In this document: in pieces, positions 12,778 to 13,569 of the stretch | Position numbering within the stretch: the first letter of the stretch is position 1 | Layout of the letters: every line of letters starts with the position of its first letter | NCBI GenBank assembly: GCA_046483505.1 | Contig: JAWODB010000061.1 | Location: 1 to 13,569, forward strand | Source: BS750m-G62 sp046483505 | GTDB lineage: Bacteria; Planctomycetota; Phycisphaerae; FEN-1346 | DNA: 13,569 nt | Direction: 5' to 3' | The notes under the pieces: generated by a model | Database searches by the model: none | The model's input: only the letters and a program-made list of their open reading frames with translations | What the model was told of the DNA's origin: nothing | Program-made: the position numbers and the translations under genes

Positions 12778-13569
12778 TCACGCCACCGCCACGGCATCGA
12801 CCGGGCAGATCTCGCGGCACACGCCGCACCGGATGCACGTCTCGGGGTCGATCTCGTGCGGCGTCTTCTTCGCGCCGGTGATCGCGTCGACCGGGCAGGC
12901 CTTGCGGCACTTGCCGCAGGCGATGCACGTCTCGGGGTCGATGCGGAAGGTCGTCAGGTTCGGGCACACGCCGGCGGGGCACGTCTTGTCCGCGACGTGC
13001 GCGGTGTACTCGTCCCGGAAGTAGCGGAGCGTGCTGAGCGTCGGGTTGGCGGCGCTTTTGCCCAGGCCGCACAGGCTGTTGTCGCGGACGTACTCGCCGA
13101 TCTCCTGGAGCAGGTCCACGTCCTCGGGCGTCCCCTCGCCGCGGGTGATCTTCTCCAGCAGTTCGACCATGCGGAGGACGCCCTCGCGGCAGGCCGTGCA
13201 CTTGCCGCACGACTCCTTCCGCAGGAAGTCCGTGAAGTACCGGGCCACCTCGACCATGCAGGTCCGGTCGTCCATGACGATCATGCCGCCCGAGCCCATC
13301 ATGGACCCGGCCTCGTCGAGGCGGTCGAAGTCGACGGGCAGGTCGAGCCTGCTTTCCGGCAGGCATCCGCCGGACGGGCCGCCCGTCTGGACGGCCTTGA
13401 ACGGCCGGCCGCCCGCCACCCCGCCGCCGATGTCGTCGATGATCTTGCGCAGCGGCATGCCCATCGGCACTTCCACCAGGCCCGTGTTGGCCACCTTGCC
13501 GACGAGCGAGAAGACCTTCGTGCCCGTGCTGGTCTCGCTGCCGAGGCCCGCGAACCACTCGGCGCCCTT
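12778..13569 (-). CDS. NuoF/HydB-like NADH-binding flavoprotein subunit (5' end outside window)
   Basis: Only the last 263 residues are visible; the frame is open to the right edge, so the N-terminal FMN/NAD(H)-binding part (about 300 residues in the family) lies outside. The visible order is GAEWFAGLGSETSTGTKVF, a SLBB-like segment (VEVPMGMPLRKI, visible residues 32-43), GGPSGGC (63-69), GSGGMIV (92-98), and the N3-type [4Fe-4S] motif ESCGKCTACREG with C121, C124, C127 and the later C167 (SLCGLG). A C-terminal extension has CPAGVC (197-202) and two [4Fe-4S] ferredoxin motifs (C215, C218, C221, C225; C245, C248, C251, C255). That extension is typical of HydB/HndC-type subunits of NAD-linked, often electron-bifurcating, enzymes and is absent from standard complex I NuoF. 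A NuoE-like partner may lie just upstream, outside the window. Confidence 0.9.
   Translation of the reverse strand, partial: KGAEWFAGLGSETSTGTKVFSLVGKVANTGLVEVPMGMPLRKIIDDIGGGVAGGRPFKAVQTGGPSGGCLPESRLDLPVDFDRLDEAGSMMGSGGMIVMDDRTCMVEVARYFTDFLRKESCGKCTACREGVLRMVELLEKITRGEGTPEDVDLLQEIGEYVRDNSLCGLGKSAANPTLSTLRYFRDEYTAHVADKTCPAGVCPNLTTFRIDPETCIACGKCRKACPVDAITGAKKTPHEIDPETCIRCGVCREICPVDAVAVA

Overview
The window holds a nine-gene block, all on the minus strand, that encodes the carbonyl (acetyl-CoA synthase) branch of the Wood-Ljungdahl pathway. Reading in transcription order (high to low coordinates), it runs: a NuoF/HydB-like NADH-binding flavoprotein subunit (cut by the right edge), a short NuoG/HoxU-like iron-sulfur subunit, the Ni-Fe-S carbon monoxide dehydrogenase catalytic subunit (acsA/cooS), acetyl-CoA synthase (acsB), the corrinoid iron-sulfur protein large subunit (acsC), the reductive activator of that corrinoid protein (RACo, acsV), the nickel-insertion ATPase cooC, the corrinoid protein small subunit (acsD), and the methyltetrahydrofolate:corrinoid protein methyltransferase (acsE).

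The host is very probably a bacterium rather than an archaeon. AcsB is the long bacterial form (728 aa, with the N-terminal CODH-binding domain that archaeal CdhC lacks), and the methyl donor enzyme is AcsE. The DNA is strongly G+C-rich and its intergenic spaces are full of palindromic repeats. A Planctomycetes-like genome bin is my guess from the look of the repeats, but nothing in the window proves the phylum.

Function: the NuoF/NuoG-like pair would pass electrons between NAD(H) and an iron-sulfur carrier or partner. CODH reduces CO2 to CO at its C-cluster. CooC supplies nickel. AcsE moves the methyl group from methyl-THF to the cobalamin of AcsCD, and RACo re-reduces that cobalamin when it becomes oxidised. 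AcsB joins methyl, CO and CoA at its A-cluster. All metal ligands that I could check in AcsB, CODH, AcsC, RACo and CooC are present, so the pathway branch looks functional. The direction in vivo (acetogenic or CO2-fixing, versus acetate-oxidising) cannot be read from the window.

The unusual part is between the genes. Every gene junction, and the stretch downstream of acsE, carries at least one palindromic repeat, from four visible families. Family A (five copies, 111 to 145 bp) can fold as a cruciform or four-way junction with compensatory base changes, and occurs in both orientations. Family B consists of compact G+C-rich hairpins, several with 11-bp stems and six-base loops. Family C is a CCGGCCGG palindrome, present as a three-unit tandem array after acsE and as a single longer copy upstream of CODH. 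Family D is one A+T-richer inverted repeat between acsD and cooC. No gene overlaps its neighbour and no tRNA, rRNA, CRISPR array, transposase or clear rho-independent terminator was seen.
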